Shown here: one piece after another, positions 56,547 through 64,000 of the stretch
Position numbering within the stretch: the stretch's first letter is position 1
How the letters are laid out: every line of letters starts with the position of its first letter
Assembly (NCBI GenBank): GCA_026913215.1
Contig: JAPTYK010000001.1
Location: 3,224,001-3,288,000, forward strand
DNA from: Streptomyces diastatochromogenes
Lineage (GTDB): Bacteria > Actinomycetota > Actinomycetes > Streptomycetales > Streptomycetaceae
Direction: 5' to 3'
DNA: 64,000 nucleotides
Notes under the pieces: model-generated
Seen by the model: only the letters and a program-made list of their open reading frames with translations
The model's database searches: none
What the model was told of the DNA's origin: nothing
Position numbers and translations under genes: made by a program

Positions 56547-56620
56547 CAAGACATGCGGAAGGACCGCCGCCCCGGTCTCCCGGGGCGGCGGCCCTTTCAC
56601 ATGCTCAGGTCACCGGCTCA

Positions 56621-57053
56621 CGCGGCGAGCAGCTTGCGCACCCTCGGCGCCCACGGCGAGCAGCAGCGTGGGCAGGCGGGGTCCCGGCCCCTCCTCCCAC
56701 GCCGCTCTCGCACCGCTCGGCCCCAGGGGGCCTCTCGGGCTTCGGTCGGCTGCGCCGAACTCCGTCCGCCGGCGTGTGGCCCGGCCTCGGACCTCCCGTT
56801 GCTACGCGGCGAGCAGCTTGCGCACCCGGTCCGCGCCCACGGCCAGCAGCAGCGTGGGCAGGCGGGGCCCGGCCCTCCTCCCACGCCGCTCTCGCACCGC
56901 TCGGCCCCAGGGGCCTCTCGGGCTTCGGTCGGCTGCGCCGGACTCCGTCCGCCGGCGTGTGGCCCGGCCTCGGACCTCCGGTTGCTACGCGGCGAGCAGC
57001 TTGCGCACCCGGTCTGCGCCCACGGCGAGCAGCAGCGTGGGCAGGCGGGGGCC
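56621..57053. repeat. 183-bp tandem repeat containing the lysS 3' end
   Basis: Units at 56621-56804 and 56805-56987, then a third partial copy 56988-57053 that is the real end of lysS. Each full unit has a ~66-base copy of the lysS tail (coding LLLAVGADRVRKLLAA) and about 117 bases of other GC-rich sequence (with CGGCGGACGGAGT and AGCCCGAGAGGCC on the minus strand). The outer copies differ by a few bases and end in a different stop. This fills the 438-base gap after the DUF2637 gene. Confidence 0.85.
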
Positions 57054-58705
57054 TGTCTCGCGGCTGACGAGGAGCTTGTAGAGCAGGGCGAAGAAGGCGC
57101 GCTGGGCGAGCTTCAGTTCGGGCGTGGGCTTGGCCTCGGGGTCGAGCCCGGCCATGATCTTCGGGACGCCGTAGACGAGGGTGGTGAGCCCGTCGAGCGA
57201 CCAGTGGGTGTCGAGTCCGTCGAGGAGCAGGCGGAGGGACTCGCGGCCTTCGTCGTCGAGGGAACCGAGGAGTTCGGTGTCGGGCTCGTCGCGGACGATG
57301 GTGCGCTGGTCGGCCGGGACCTGGTTGGTGATCCAGTTCTCGGCGCGGTCCAGGCGCGGGCGGACCTCGTCCAGGGAGGTCACCGGGTTCTCGGGGTCGA
57401 GCTCGGTGAGGATCCGGAGGGTCTGCTCGTCGTGTCCGGCCGTGATGTCCATGACCGAGGCCAGGGTGCGGTACGGCAGCGGGCGCGGGTGCGCGGCAGC
57501 TCGCCGGCGGCGGTGCGGGCGGCGCGGGTGTGGGCGGCGGCGTCGGCGGGCAGGGCGGTGCCGTCGGCGACCTTGGCCTCCAGCTTGTCCCACTCGTCGT
57601 AGAGCCGCTGGATCTCCTGGTCGAAGGCGATCTTGAAGGACTGGTTGGGGCGGCGGCGGGCGTAGAGCCAGCGCAGGAGCTGGGGCTCCATGATCTTCAG
57701 CGCGTCGGCGGCGGTGGGCACGCCTCCTCGGGAGGAGGACATCTTGGCCATGCCGCTGATGCCGACGAAGGCGTACATGGGGCCGATGGGCTGGACGCCG
57801 TCGAAGATGCGGACGATCTGGCCGCCGACCTGGAAGGAGGAGCCGGGCGAGGAGTGGTCGACGCCGGAGGGCTCGAAGATGACGCCCTCGTAGGCCCAGC
57901 GCATGGGCCAGTCGACCTTCCAGACGAGCTTGCCGCGGTTGAACTCGCTGAGCTTGACCGTCTCGGTGAAGCCGCAGTTCGTGCAGGTGTAGGCGAGCTC
58001 GGTGGTCTCGTCGTCGTAGGAGGTGACGGTCGTCAGGTCCTTCTCGCACTGCCCGCAGTAGGGCTTGTACGGGAAGTAGCCGGAGGTGCCGCTGGAGCCG
58101 TCGTCCTCGGCGGCGGCGCCGGAGCCTTCCTCGGCTTCGAGCTCGGCCTCGTCGAGGGGCTTCTGCGACTGCTTCTTCGGGGCCTTCTTCGTCCGGTACT
58201 GGTCGAGGATGGCGTCGATGTCGCCGCGGTGCTTCATGGCGTGCAGGATCTGCTCGCGGTAGGCGCCGGCGGTGTACTGCTCGGTCTGGCTGATGGGGTC
58301 GTACTCGACGCCCAGCTCGGCGAGCGACTCGACCATGGCGGCCTTGAAGTGCTCGGCCCAGTTGGGGTGGGGCGAGCCGGCGGGGGCCGGGACGGAGGTC
58401 AGCGGCTTGCCGATGTGCTCGGCCCAGGACGCGTCGATGCCCTCGATGCCGTTGGGCACCTTGCGGTAGCGGTCGTAGTCGTCCCAGGAGATGAGGTGCC
58501 GGACCTCGTACCCGCGGCGGCGGATCTCGTCGGCGACCAGGTGCGGGGTCATGACCTCGCGGAGGTTGCCGAGGTGGATGGGGCCTGACGGGGAGAGGCC
58601 GGAGGCGACGACGACCGGTTTGCCAGGCGCACGTCGCTCCGACTCGGCGATGACCTCGTCCGCGAAACGGGAGACCCAGTCGGTCTCGGTGCTGCTCTGA
58701 GCCAC
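56985..58705 (-). CDS. lysS: Lysyl-tRNA synthetase, class I, one frameshift
   Basis: About 574 residues; charges tRNA-Lys. Class I marks: the HIGH-type HLGN (44-47) in SGLSPSGPIHLGNLRE, and the KMSKS-type AKMSSSRGG. A zinc ribbon (CGQCEKDL and CTNCGF) with a Ser/Glu-rich insertion before it is typical of actinobacterial LysRS-I. One base is lost near 57490; the frame resumes at RTLASVMDITAGHDEQTLRI and ends RVRKLLAA. GTG 58705 starts it. Divergent from argS. The last 66 bases are copied twice downstream. Confidence 0.92.
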
Positions 58706-58890
58706 GGTCGGTACGTCCTTCTTCCTGAGGGGTGCTGCCTGACAGCCCTACGTGAGCCATTCTCCCAGACGGAACGAGGCTCCCGGAGGTTGTCCACAGG
58801 GAGGATGTCGGTCGGGGAAATGACGTTGCGCTCCCGTGGGACACTTGACAGGCGAATCAGACCTGACGAACTCAACAGGAACGGAAGCTC

Positions 58891-60660
58891 ATGGCCTCGG
58901 TCCCTTCCCTCGCTTCGACCGTGCAGCAGCGCCTCGCGGACGGCCTCTCGGCGGCTGTGCCGGACGCCGCGTCCGCCGACCCGCTGCTGCGACGAAGCGA
59001 CCGGGCCGACTTCCAGGCCAACGGCATCCTGGCCCTGGCCAAGCGCCTCAAGGGCAATCCGCGTGAGCTGGCGACGAAGGTCGTCGAGGCGATCCCGGCC
59101 AATGACGTGCTGAAGGAGATCGAGGTCTCGGGCCCCGGCTTCCTGAACATCACGGTGACGGACGCGGCGATCATCGACACCCTCGCGGCCCGTGCGGCGG
59201 ACGCGCGTCTCGGCGTGCCGTTCAACGAGGCGGCGGGCACGACGGTCATCGACTACGCGCAGCCGAACGTGGCGAAGGAGATGCACGTCGGCCACCTGCG
59301 GTCGGCGGTGATCGGCGCGGCGATGGTCGAGATCCTGGAGTTCACGGGCGAGACGGTGGTGCGGCGTCACCACATCGGCGACTGGGGCACCCAGTTCGGC
59401 ATGCTCATCCAGTACCTGATCGAGCACCCGCACGAGCTGGACCACTCCTCGGAGGCGGAGGTCTCCGGCGAGGAGGCCATGTCGAGCCTGAACCGGCTGT
59501 ACAAGGCCTCGCGCGCCCTGTTCGACTCCGACGAGGAGTTCAAGACGCGGGCGCGTGCCCGGGTCGTGGACCTCCAGGCGGGCGACGAGGAGACGCTGGC
59601 GCTCTGGCAGCGGTTCGTCGACGAGTCGAAGATCTACTTCTACTCGGTCTTCGACAAGCTGGACATGGACATCCGGGACGGCGACGTCGTCGGCGAGTCC
59701 GGGTACAACGACATGCTGACGGAGACCTGCCGGATCCTGGAGGAGTCGGGCGTCGCGGTCCGCTCCGAGGGCGCCCTGTGCGTGTTCTTCGACGACGTGA
59801 AGGGCCCGGACGGCAACCCGGTGCCGCTGATCGTCCAGAAGTCCGACGGCGGCTTCGGCTACGCGGCGACGGACCTGTCCGCGATCCGCGACCGCGTGCA
59901 GAACCTGAAGGCGACCTCCCTGCTGTACGTGGTGGACGCCCGCCAGTCCCTGCACTTCAAGATGGTCTTCGAGACGGCCCGCCGCGCGGGCTGGCTGAAC
60001 GACGAGGTGAAGGCGCACCAGCTGGCCTTCGGCACGGTCCTGGGCAAGGACGGCAAGCCGTTCAAGACCCGTGAGGGCGAGACGGTGCGGCTGGTGGATC
60101 TGCTGGACGAGGCGATCGACCGTGCGACCGAGGTCGTGCGCGAGAAGAACAACGAAAAGATCGCTCTCACCGAGCAGGAGATCGTCGAGAACGGCGCGCA
60201 GATCGGCATCGGCGCGGTGAAGTACGCCGACCTGTCGACCTCCGCCGTGCGCGACTACAAGTTCGACCTGGACCAGATGGTGTCGCTGAACGGCGACACG
60301 TCGGTGTACATCCAGTACGCGTACGCGCGTATCCAGTCGATCAAGCGGAACGCCGGCGACGCCGTGCCGACGGCCCACCCGGAGCTGGAGCTGGCCCCGG
60401 CCGAGCGCGCGCTCGGTCTGCACCTGGACCAGTTCGGCGCGGCTGTCGCCGAGGTGGCCGAGGAGTACGCGCCGCACAAGCTGGCCGCGTACCTCTACCA
60501 GCTGGCCTCGCACCTGACCGCGTTCTACGACCAGTGCCCGGTCCTGAAGGCGGACACGCAGGAGCAGAGGGAGAACCGGCTGTTCCTGATCGACCTCACC
60601 GCCCGCACCCTGCACCAGGGCATGGCCCTGCTCGGCATCCGCACGCCCGAGCGTCTCTGA
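58891..60660 (+). CDS. argS: Arginyl-tRNA synthetase
   Basis: 589 residues, intact. The N-terminal Add-1 domain precedes the signature [20 protein letters not shown] (HVGH at 132-135). Later parts are [23 protein letters not shown] sequence read as [38 protein letters not shown] (KMSKS counterpart) and a C-terminal anticodon-binding domain ending [16 protein letters not shown]. Divergent from lysS with a 185-base shared promoter region. Confidence 0.95.
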   Translation: MASVPSLASTVQQRLADGLSAAVPDAASADPLLRRSDRADFQANGILALAKRLKGNPRELATKVVEAIPANDVLKEIEVSGPGFLNITVTDAAIIDTLAARAADARLGVPFNEAAGTTVIDYAQPNVAKEMHVGHLRSAVIGAAMVEILEFTGETVVRRHHIGDWGTQFGMLIQYLIEHPHELDHSSEAEVSGEEAMSSLNRLYKASRALFDSDEEFKTRARARVVDLQAGDEETLALWQRFVDESKIYFYSVFDKLDMDIRDGDVVGESGYNDMLTETCRILEESGVAVRSEGALCVFFDDVKGPDGNPVPLIVQKSDGGFGYAATDLSAIRDRVQNLKATSLLYVVDARQSLHFKMVFETARRAGWLNDEVKAHQLAFGTVLGKDGKPFKTREGETVRLVDLLDEAIDRATEVVREKNNEKIALTEQEIVENGAQIGIGAVKYADLSTSAVRDYKFDLDQMVSLNGDTSVYIQYAYARIQSIKRNAGDAVPTAHPELELAPAERALGLHLDQFGAAVAEVAEEYAPHKLAAYLYQLASHLTAFYDQCPVLKADTQEQRENRLFLIDLTARTLHQGMALLGIRTPERL

Positions 60661-60672
60661 CACACATCCGGA

Positions 60673-60712
60673 ACGAGGCCCCCGGTACGGTTCGCCGTGC
60701 CGGGGGCCTCGT
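60673..60712. terminator. Terminator after argS
   Basis: Stem 60673-60689 pairs with 60696-60712 at 16 of 17 bases around the loop GTTCGC. It lies between the convergent argS and DUF1876 genes. Confidence 0.8.
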
Positions 60713-60724
60713 CGTCGGCGGGCG

Positions 60725-60997
60725 TCAGCGGATGGCGTGGGAGGTCCGGCCGGACACCTCGTCGATCTCCTTGTGGGCCTTCTGGAGCAGCTGCGAGGCG
60801 AGGTCCATCAGGGCGCGTGCGCCGGCGATCTCCTCGCCCACGCGCAGCTGGTCCGGGTCGGAGGGGTGCCGGTTCGCGGTGCCGTGGGCCCGGAACTCGG
60901 TGCCGTCGGTGAGCCGGACCATGGCCGCGGCCTTCGTCCGGTCACCCTCCTCCTGGAACTCCATCTCCACATGCCATCCGACGAGCGTGTGCATCAT
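60725..60997 (-). CDS. DUF1876 domain protein
   Basis: 90 residues from ATG 60997, with GGAGGTGG five bases upstream (a second ATG follows directly). It reads HTLVGWHVEMEFQEEGDRTK, then AAAMVRLTDGTEFRAHGTAN and a C-terminal LMDLASQLLQKAHKEIDEVS. This is the dsRBD-like DUF1876 fold found across actinobacteria, sometimes stress-related. Function unproven. Confidence 0.88.
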   Translation of the reverse strand: MMHTLVGWHVEMEFQEEGDRTKAAAMVRLTDGTEFRAHGTANRHPSDPDQLRVGEEIAGARALMDLASQLLQKAHKEIDEVSGRTSHAIR

Positions 60998-61107
60998 GAG
61001 GACCACCTCCACCGAGGACCTGTCGGCTACCCCTCCAGAGTGCGCCGCCCCTGCCGCCCCACCACTCGCCCCGGGCCGTTGTCAGTGGCTCCCCGTACGT
61101 TCTGATC

Positions 61108-61917
61108 ATGGCGATGATCCCGAACCAGCTGCCCAGGCTCGTGTCCGATCCGACCGGCCGTTCCTTCGGCCTCGACCTGCCGCCCGGCGCCCTGACGGGT
61201 CCGGTGGACGACCCGTACCTGTGGTCGGGGCACGGCCCGGCAGGGCCTGCCGCGTGGGCGGCGCTGCGTCCGGCGGCGCGGACGGCGGGCTGCTGCCGGT
61301 GCTGCTGGGGGTGAGTGGGGGCTGGACCTGTGGGACCTGATGCCGGAGCGGATGAGCGACCCGGTGGATCACGACGCCGAGGAGGTCCTCGCCGGGTTCT
61401 GGGGTGCGCCGCGGCCTCGGAGATACCCGAGGAGCGGCGGGGGCACGAGAAGCTCGTCGCCCCGTACGGTGCCGACTGGCCGGGGCCGGCTCCGGCGCTG
61501 CCCCTGGACACGGATCCCGACCGGGCGGCGGCCACGGTCGCGGAGATGCTGACGGAGCCGGGTTTCTGGCTGGACGACGCCCGCCCGGCGCTGGTGCCGG
61601 CGCGGAGGAGCGCGGACATACCGGCGGTGATCGGCTGGACGGGGCCGTTGAACCACGAGAACGACGTGGCGCGGCTGTGTGCGGTGCTGCGCTCGTGGGA
61701 GGACCGTTTCGGTGCCCGGGTCGTCGCGCTGACCTTCGACCAGCTGGTGGTCTCGGTGGCGGCGCCGCCCCGTACGGCCGAGGAGGCCGAGGCGGTGGCG
61801 GCGGAGCACTTCGCGTTCTGCCCGGACAGCATCACGCAGGGGAACCACGACAGCCTGCGTGAGTACGCCCGGAAGGCCCTCCTGGACACCCCGGTGTGGA
61901 CCTTCTGGTGGGACTGA
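61108..61917 (+). CDS. DUF4253 domain protein, frameshifted
   Basis: About 270 residues. The N-terminus MAMIPNQLPRLVSDPTGRSF and LDLPPGALTGPVDDPYLWSG are in one frame; shifts near 61285 and 61410 lead to PEERRGHEKLVAPYGADWPG. From there it is continuous: FWLDDARPALVPARRSADIP, WTGPLNHENDVARLCAVLRS, then VSVAAPPRTAEEAEAVAAEH and a C-terminal LREYARKALLDTPVWTFWWD. The end matches DUF4253, found in immunity/effector-like loci and lone actinobacterial genes. Role unknown. Confidence 0.82.
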
Positions 61918-62913
61918 CTAGCCGCGCAGGTTCTGGGCGACCTCGGTGGCCCAGTAGGTGAGGATCATCTGCGCGCCGGCGCGGCGGATGCCGGTGAGGG
62001 TCTCCAGGATGGCCTTGTCGCGGTCGATCCAGCCCTTCTCGGCGGCGGCCTCGACCATCGCGTACTCGCCGCTGATCTGGTAGGCGGCGACGGGCACGTC
62101 GACGGATTCGGCGACCTTGGCGAGGACGTCGAGGTACGGGCCCGCGGGCTTCACCATGACCATGTCGGCGCCCTCCTCCAGGTCGAGCGCGAGCTCGCGC
62201 ATCGACTCGCGGAGGTTGGCGGGGTCCTGCTGGTAGGTCTTGCGGTCGCCCTTGAGGGAGGAGCCGACGGCCTCGCGGAAGGGGCCGTAGAAGGCGGAGG
62301 AGTACTTGGCGGTGTACGCGAGGATCGCCACGTCCTCCTTGCCGATGGTGTCGAGGGCGTCGCGGATGACCCCGACCTGCCCGTCCATCATTCCGGAGGG
62401 GCCCACGACGTGGACGCCGGCGTCGGCCTGGACCTGGGCCATCTCGGCGTACCGCTCCAGCGTGGCGTCGTTGTCGACGCGGCCGTCGGCGTCGAGGACG
62501 CCGCAGTGGCCGTGGTCGGTGAACTCGTCGAGGCAGAGGTCCGACATGATGATGAGGTCGTCGCCGACCTCGGCCTTCACGTCCCGGATGGCGACCTGGA
62601 GGATTCCGTCCGGGTCCGTGCCGGCCGTTCCGGCGCCGTCCTTCTTCGCGTCCTCGGGCACGCCGAAGAGCATGATCCCGGAGACCCCGGCCTCCAGCGC
62701 CTCCACGGCGGCCTTCCGCAGGGTGTCCCGCGTGTGCTGCACGACCCCGGGCATGGCCTGGATCGGCACGGGCTCGGTGATCCCCTCGCGCACGAAGGCG
62801 GGCAGGATCAGGTCGGCGGGGTGCAGCCGGGTCTCGGCCACCATCCGGCGCATGGCAGGTGTCGTCCGCAGCCGCCGCGGGCGGGCCCCGGGAAAGGATC
62901 CGTACGAGTTCAT
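61918..62913 (-). CDS. hemB: Delta-aminolevulinic acid dehydratase (porphobilinogen synthase)
   Basis: 331 residues, intact. Joins two 5-aminolevulinate molecules into porphobilinogen. The two Schiff-base lysines are in [20 protein letters not shown] and [17 protein letters not shown]. The metal region [16 protein letters not shown] keeps the Cys-Asp-Cys-like residues. ATG 62913 gives [15 protein letters not shown]. Its substrate comes from HemL (36999-38311); the HemD gene lies directly upstream on the same strand. Confidence 0.95.
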   Translation of the reverse strand: MNSYGSFPGARPRRLRTTPAMRRMVAETRLHPADLILPAFVREGITEPVPIQAMPGVVQHTRDTLRKAAVEALEAGVSGIMLFGVPEDAKKDGAGTAGTDPDGILQVAIRDVKAEVGDDLIIMSDLCLDEFTDHGHCGVLDADGRVDNDATLERYAEMAQVQADAGVHVVGPSGMMDGQVGVIRDALDTIGKEDVAILAYTAKYSSAFYGPFREAVGSSLKGDRKTYQQDPANLRESMRELALDLEEGADMVMVKPAGPYLDVLAKVAESVDVPVAAYQISGEYAMVEAAAEKGWIDRDKAILETLTGIRRAGAQMILTYWATEVAQNLRG

Positions 62914-63035
62914 GGATTCGAGGCTACGCCCGCGTCCGCCGTGCCTTTGCCGACGAGGTGTGGGCAAGGCCCGTGCCCTGCGCCGTGTGGGCGATCGTTC
63001 CGCGGGCGGAACGATCGCCCACACGGGGCGGACCG

Positions 63036-64000
63036 TCACGTCGTCCGACGCCTCCGCGCCCCGGGACGCCGCTCGCTCGGCCGCGTCACGGGATCGCCCG
63101 CCTCCAGCGCGGACTCCCGTCGACGGAGGCCGAAGTCGGCCAGCGCCTCGGCGAGCTTGTGCACCGACGGTTCCGGCGAGAGGACGTCGACCCGGAGGCC
63201 GTGCTCCTCGGCGGTCTTGGCCGTGGCGGGGCCGATGCAGGCGATGACGGTCACGTTGTGCGGCTTGCCGGCGATGCCGACGAGGTTGCGCACCGTGGAG
63301 GACGAGGTGAAGAGGACCGCGTCGAAGCCGCCGCCCTTGATCGCCTCGCGGGTGTCCGCCGGCGGCGGCGAGGCCCGTACGGTCCGGTAGGCGGTGACGT
63401 CGTCGACCTCCCAGCCGAGCTCGATCAGGCCCGCGACGAGCGTCTCGGTCGCGATGTCGGCGCGCGGCAGGAAGACGCGGTCGATCGGGTCGAAGACCGG
63501 GTCGTACGGGGGCCAGTCCTCCAGGAGGCCGGCCGCGGACTGCTCACCGCTCGGGACGAGGTCCGGCTTCACGCCGAAGTCGACCAGGGCGGCGGCGGTC
63601 TGCTCGCCCACCGCGGCGACCTTGATGCCGGCGAAGGCGCGGGCGTCGAGCCCGTACTCCTCGAACTTCTCCCGTACGGCCTTGACGGCGTTGACGGAGG
63701 TGAAGGCGATCCACTCGTAGCGGCCGGTGACCAGGCCCTTGACCGCCCGCTCCATCTGCTGCGGGGTGCGCGGCGGCTCGACGGCGATGGTCGGGACCTC
63801 GTGCGGCACGGCGCCGTACGAACGCAGCTGGTCGGAGAGCGACGCGGCCTGTTCCTTGGTGCGCGGCACGAGGACCCGCCACCCGAAGAGGGGCTTGGAC
63901 TCGAACCACGACAGCTGGTCCCGCTGCGCCGGGGCGCTGCGCTCGCCGACCACGGCTATGACCGGCCGGTGGCCCTCGGGCGAGGGGAGGATCTTGCCCT
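63036..64000 (-). CDS. hemD: Uroporphyrinogen-III synthase HemD (C-terminal part of a CobA-HemD fusion, partial)
   Basis: The gene runs off the window at 64000. What is visible has a short SUMT-like tail ([18 protein letters not shown]) linked through [20 protein letters not shown] to a full HemD domain: [60 protein letters not shown] and [19 protein letters not shown]. In actinobacteria HemD is often fused to uroporphyrinogen-III methyltransferase, which fits. HemD makes uroporphyrinogen III. The next gene downstream is hemB. Confidence 0.9.
   Translation of the reverse strand, partial: GKILPSPEGHRPVIAVVGERSAPAQRDQLSWFESKPLFGWRVLVPRTKEQAASLSDQLRSYGAVPHEVPTIAVEPPRTPQQMERAVKGLVTGRYEWIAFTSVNAVKAVREKFEEYGLDARAFAGIKVAAVGEQTAAALVDFGVKPDLVPSGEQSAAGLLEDWPPYDPVFDPIDRVFLPRADIATETLVAGLIELGWEVDDVTAYRTVRASPPPADTREAIKGGGFDAVLFTSSSTVRNLVGIAGKPHNVTVIACIGPATAKTAEEHGLRVDVLSPEPSVHKLAEALADFGLRRRESALEAGDPVTRPSERRPGARRRRTT

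Noticed and set aside
56553..57602. Rightward frame of 349 codons
   Set aside because: It only reads through the tandem repeats and antisense lysS.

Overview
The window comes from a high-GC actinomycete, almost certainly Streptomyces or a close relative. Supporting signs are GTG starts, stop/start overlaps of the ATGA/GTGA type, strong G/C bias at third codon positions, menaquinone made by the futalosine route (mqnE, mqnP, UbiD/UbiX partners), actinobacterial families (DUF6879, DUF5753 XRE, DUF3558, DUF2637, DUF1876, DUF4229) and a class I lysyl-tRNA synthetase.

Quality caveat. About 29 of roughly 63 genes are interrupted by frameshifts, usually in runs of G or C. Every shift that could be timed has the direction of base loss. 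Core genes are hit (ubiX, ubiD, hemL, lysS, resB, resC), so most breaks are best read as uncorrected sequencing or assembly deletions, not true pseudogenes. Such genes are entered as CDS with 'frameshifted' in the call, spanning the whole gene.

Layout. 0.05-8.6 kb: thiolase-like protein, FAD monooxygenase with a PNPOx-like oxidase, acyl-CoA ligase with a TetR regulator, and a DAACS-type symporter preceded by a tiny Cys-rich leader peptide. 8.6-13.6 kb: menaquinone cluster (ubiD, mqnP, ubiX, Lrp regulator, mqnE). 13.8-15.8 kb: a lone, unusually long TnpB-like RuvC nuclease. 15.9-22.4 kb: LysR and EamA genes, then a leftward operon of secreted hydrolase, acyltransferase, sensor kinase and response regulator. 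22.6-30 kb: accessory genes: DUF6879/XRE pair, a GRDP-like protein, a methyltransferase, a deaminase, and a STAND-like ATPase with a membrane-anchored substrate-binding-fold protein. 30.5-38.3 kb: leftward cytochrome c maturation genes (tlpA, ccdA, resB, resC), a Tat-lipoprotein deacetylase, a histidine phosphatase and hemL. 38.6-50.9 kb: transporters and regulators in mixed orientation. 51-53.2 kb: a free-standing LAGLIDADG endonuclease tail-to-tail with rtcB. 53.3-56.5 kb: two DUF3558 lipoproteins and a DUF2637 membrane protein. 57-64 kb: lysS and argS (divergent), DUF1876, DUF4253, hemB and the 3' part of a cobA-hemD fusion.

How genes fit together. Three sets concern electron transport: futalosine menaquinone genes, cytochrome c maturation genes and tetrapyrrole genes (hemL, hemB, hemD). 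The window also has many short tandem repeats. Three of them extend the 3' end of a gene (lysS, a MarR gene, and, less clearly, the histidine phosphatase gene). The best candidates for unfamiliar biology are the long TnpB-like protein, the Cys-rich leader peptide, the DUF6879/XRE/GRDP module with its shared GCAATC direct repeats, and the LAGLIDADG gene with its structured leader.
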